Source: Pseudomonadota bacterium (GTDB taxonomy: Bacteria; Desulfobacterota; Anaeroferrophillalia; Anaeroferrophillales; Tharpellaceae). Taken from it: a DNA stretch of 22,705 nt. The stretch covers positions 1-22,705 of the forward strand of contig WFRP01000244.1 in the NCBI GenBank assembly GCA_015486505.1. The letters run 5' to 3'. Made by a program: the position numbers and the translations under genes. This document shows, piece after piece, positions 22,478 through 22,705 of the stretch (positions within the stretch are counted from its first letter, which is position 1; the number at the start of each line of letters is the position of its first letter). The notes below the pieces were generated by a model. That model ran no database searches. It had not been told where the DNA came from and saw only the letters and a list, made by a program, of their open reading frames with translations.

Positions 22478-22705
22478 TTATTGCCGGTTCGGCAGCTTAA
22501 CAATTACCCGGATCCGGGCTGGTTCTTCGTTTTGAATTTGAATGTTTCCGCCATGTAAATTGACAATCTCTCTGACGATTGTCAGGCCGAGGCCGCAACC
22601 GCCGAATTCCTGGGAACGGGATTTCTCAACCCGGTGGAATTGTTCAAAAACCAGTTTAAGCTCAGCTTCCGGGAGGGCGGGGCTGCCGTTACTGATTTCC
22701 AGGGA
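22478..22705 (-). CDS. histidine kinase, C-terminal ATPase fragment (cut by the window edge)
   Basis: On the minus strand an open frame runs from the right edge to TAA at 22480-22478, giving 75 residues. It shows the end of a PhoR/EnvZ-type HATPase domain: VFEQFHRVEKSRS, then the G2 box FGGCGLGLTIVREIVNLHGG and a final beta strand IRVIVKLPN. The N-terminal part (sensor, HisKA, N and G1 boxes) lies outside the window. It is convergent with the receiver operon, 91 bp away, so it belongs to a separate transcription unit. The G2 box style (RVEKSRS, GLGLTIV) differs from the three kinases upstream, pointing to a different kinase subfamily. Confidence 0.85.
   Translation of the reverse strand, partial: SLEISNGSPALPEAELKLVFEQFHRVEKSRSQEFGGCGLGLTIVREIVNLHGGNIQIQNEEPARIRVIVKLPNRQ

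Overview
The window looks like the chromosome of an anaerobic, respiratory bacterium of the former Deltaproteobacteria (Desulfobacterota / Desulfuromonadota type). This is inferred from gene content: an A-type flavodiiron protein, a histidine kinase with a DUF3365/Tll0287-like CxxCH haem domain, several PAS kinases, HDOD and HD-GYP response regulators, and anaerobe-style acyl-CoA genes. Base composition looks roughly balanced. No gene is diagnostic of a species. No transposase, integrase, phage gene or CRISPR array was found.

Layout. (1) 191-2431, + strand: a SAM methyltransferase and a flavodiiron O2/NO reductase. (2) 4789-2445, - strand: a two-gene operon, receiver-HDOD then a GAF protein, convergent with the flavodiiron gene. 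(3) 4840-5609: a repeat-rich spacer with compound palindromic repeats and a minisatellite, then tRNA-Met with its terminator. (4) 5846-10118, + strand: acyl-CoA dehydrogenase, HMG-CoA lyase, an AUH-like methylglutaconyl-CoA hydratase and a divergent DRE-TIM metallolyase. This resembles the lower leucine/isovalerate pathway, but no 3-methylcrotonyl-CoA carboxylase is present. (5) 10717-22386, + strand: a signalling island with three membrane sensor kinases (haem sensor; PAS-PAS hybrid; PhnD-like sensor) followed by a tight operon of four KPW-type receiver proteins (REC-HDOD, REC-HD-GYP-pseudoREC, REC-coiled coil, REC-HATPase without a phosphoacceptor His). (6) The C-terminal end of another histidine kinase enters from the right edge on the - strand.

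The most unusual feature is the repeat architecture. Two palindromic modules, here called alpha (about 75 bp, two or three stem-loops) and beta (75 or 85 bp, ends TAAGTAC / GGTACTA), alternate in several spacers. A pair of identical 75-bp beta copies lies inverted around the kinase 1-kinase 2 operon. A separate pair of 188-bp inverted repeats lies exactly around kinase 3. A third hairpin family (epsilon, GTAACTATTCAGCC...) sits in other spacers. Whether these arms allow inversion or are only dispersed repeats cannot be settled from one sequence.

How the parts may work together (inference): the three kinases sense redox/haem state, an unknown signal and a periplasmic ligand. They probably feed the four paralogous KPW receivers, whose outputs include c-di-GMP hydrolysis (HD-GYP) and HDOD-type regulation. 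The acyl-CoA cluster would convert branched-chain acyl-CoAs to acetyl-CoA and acetoacetate.
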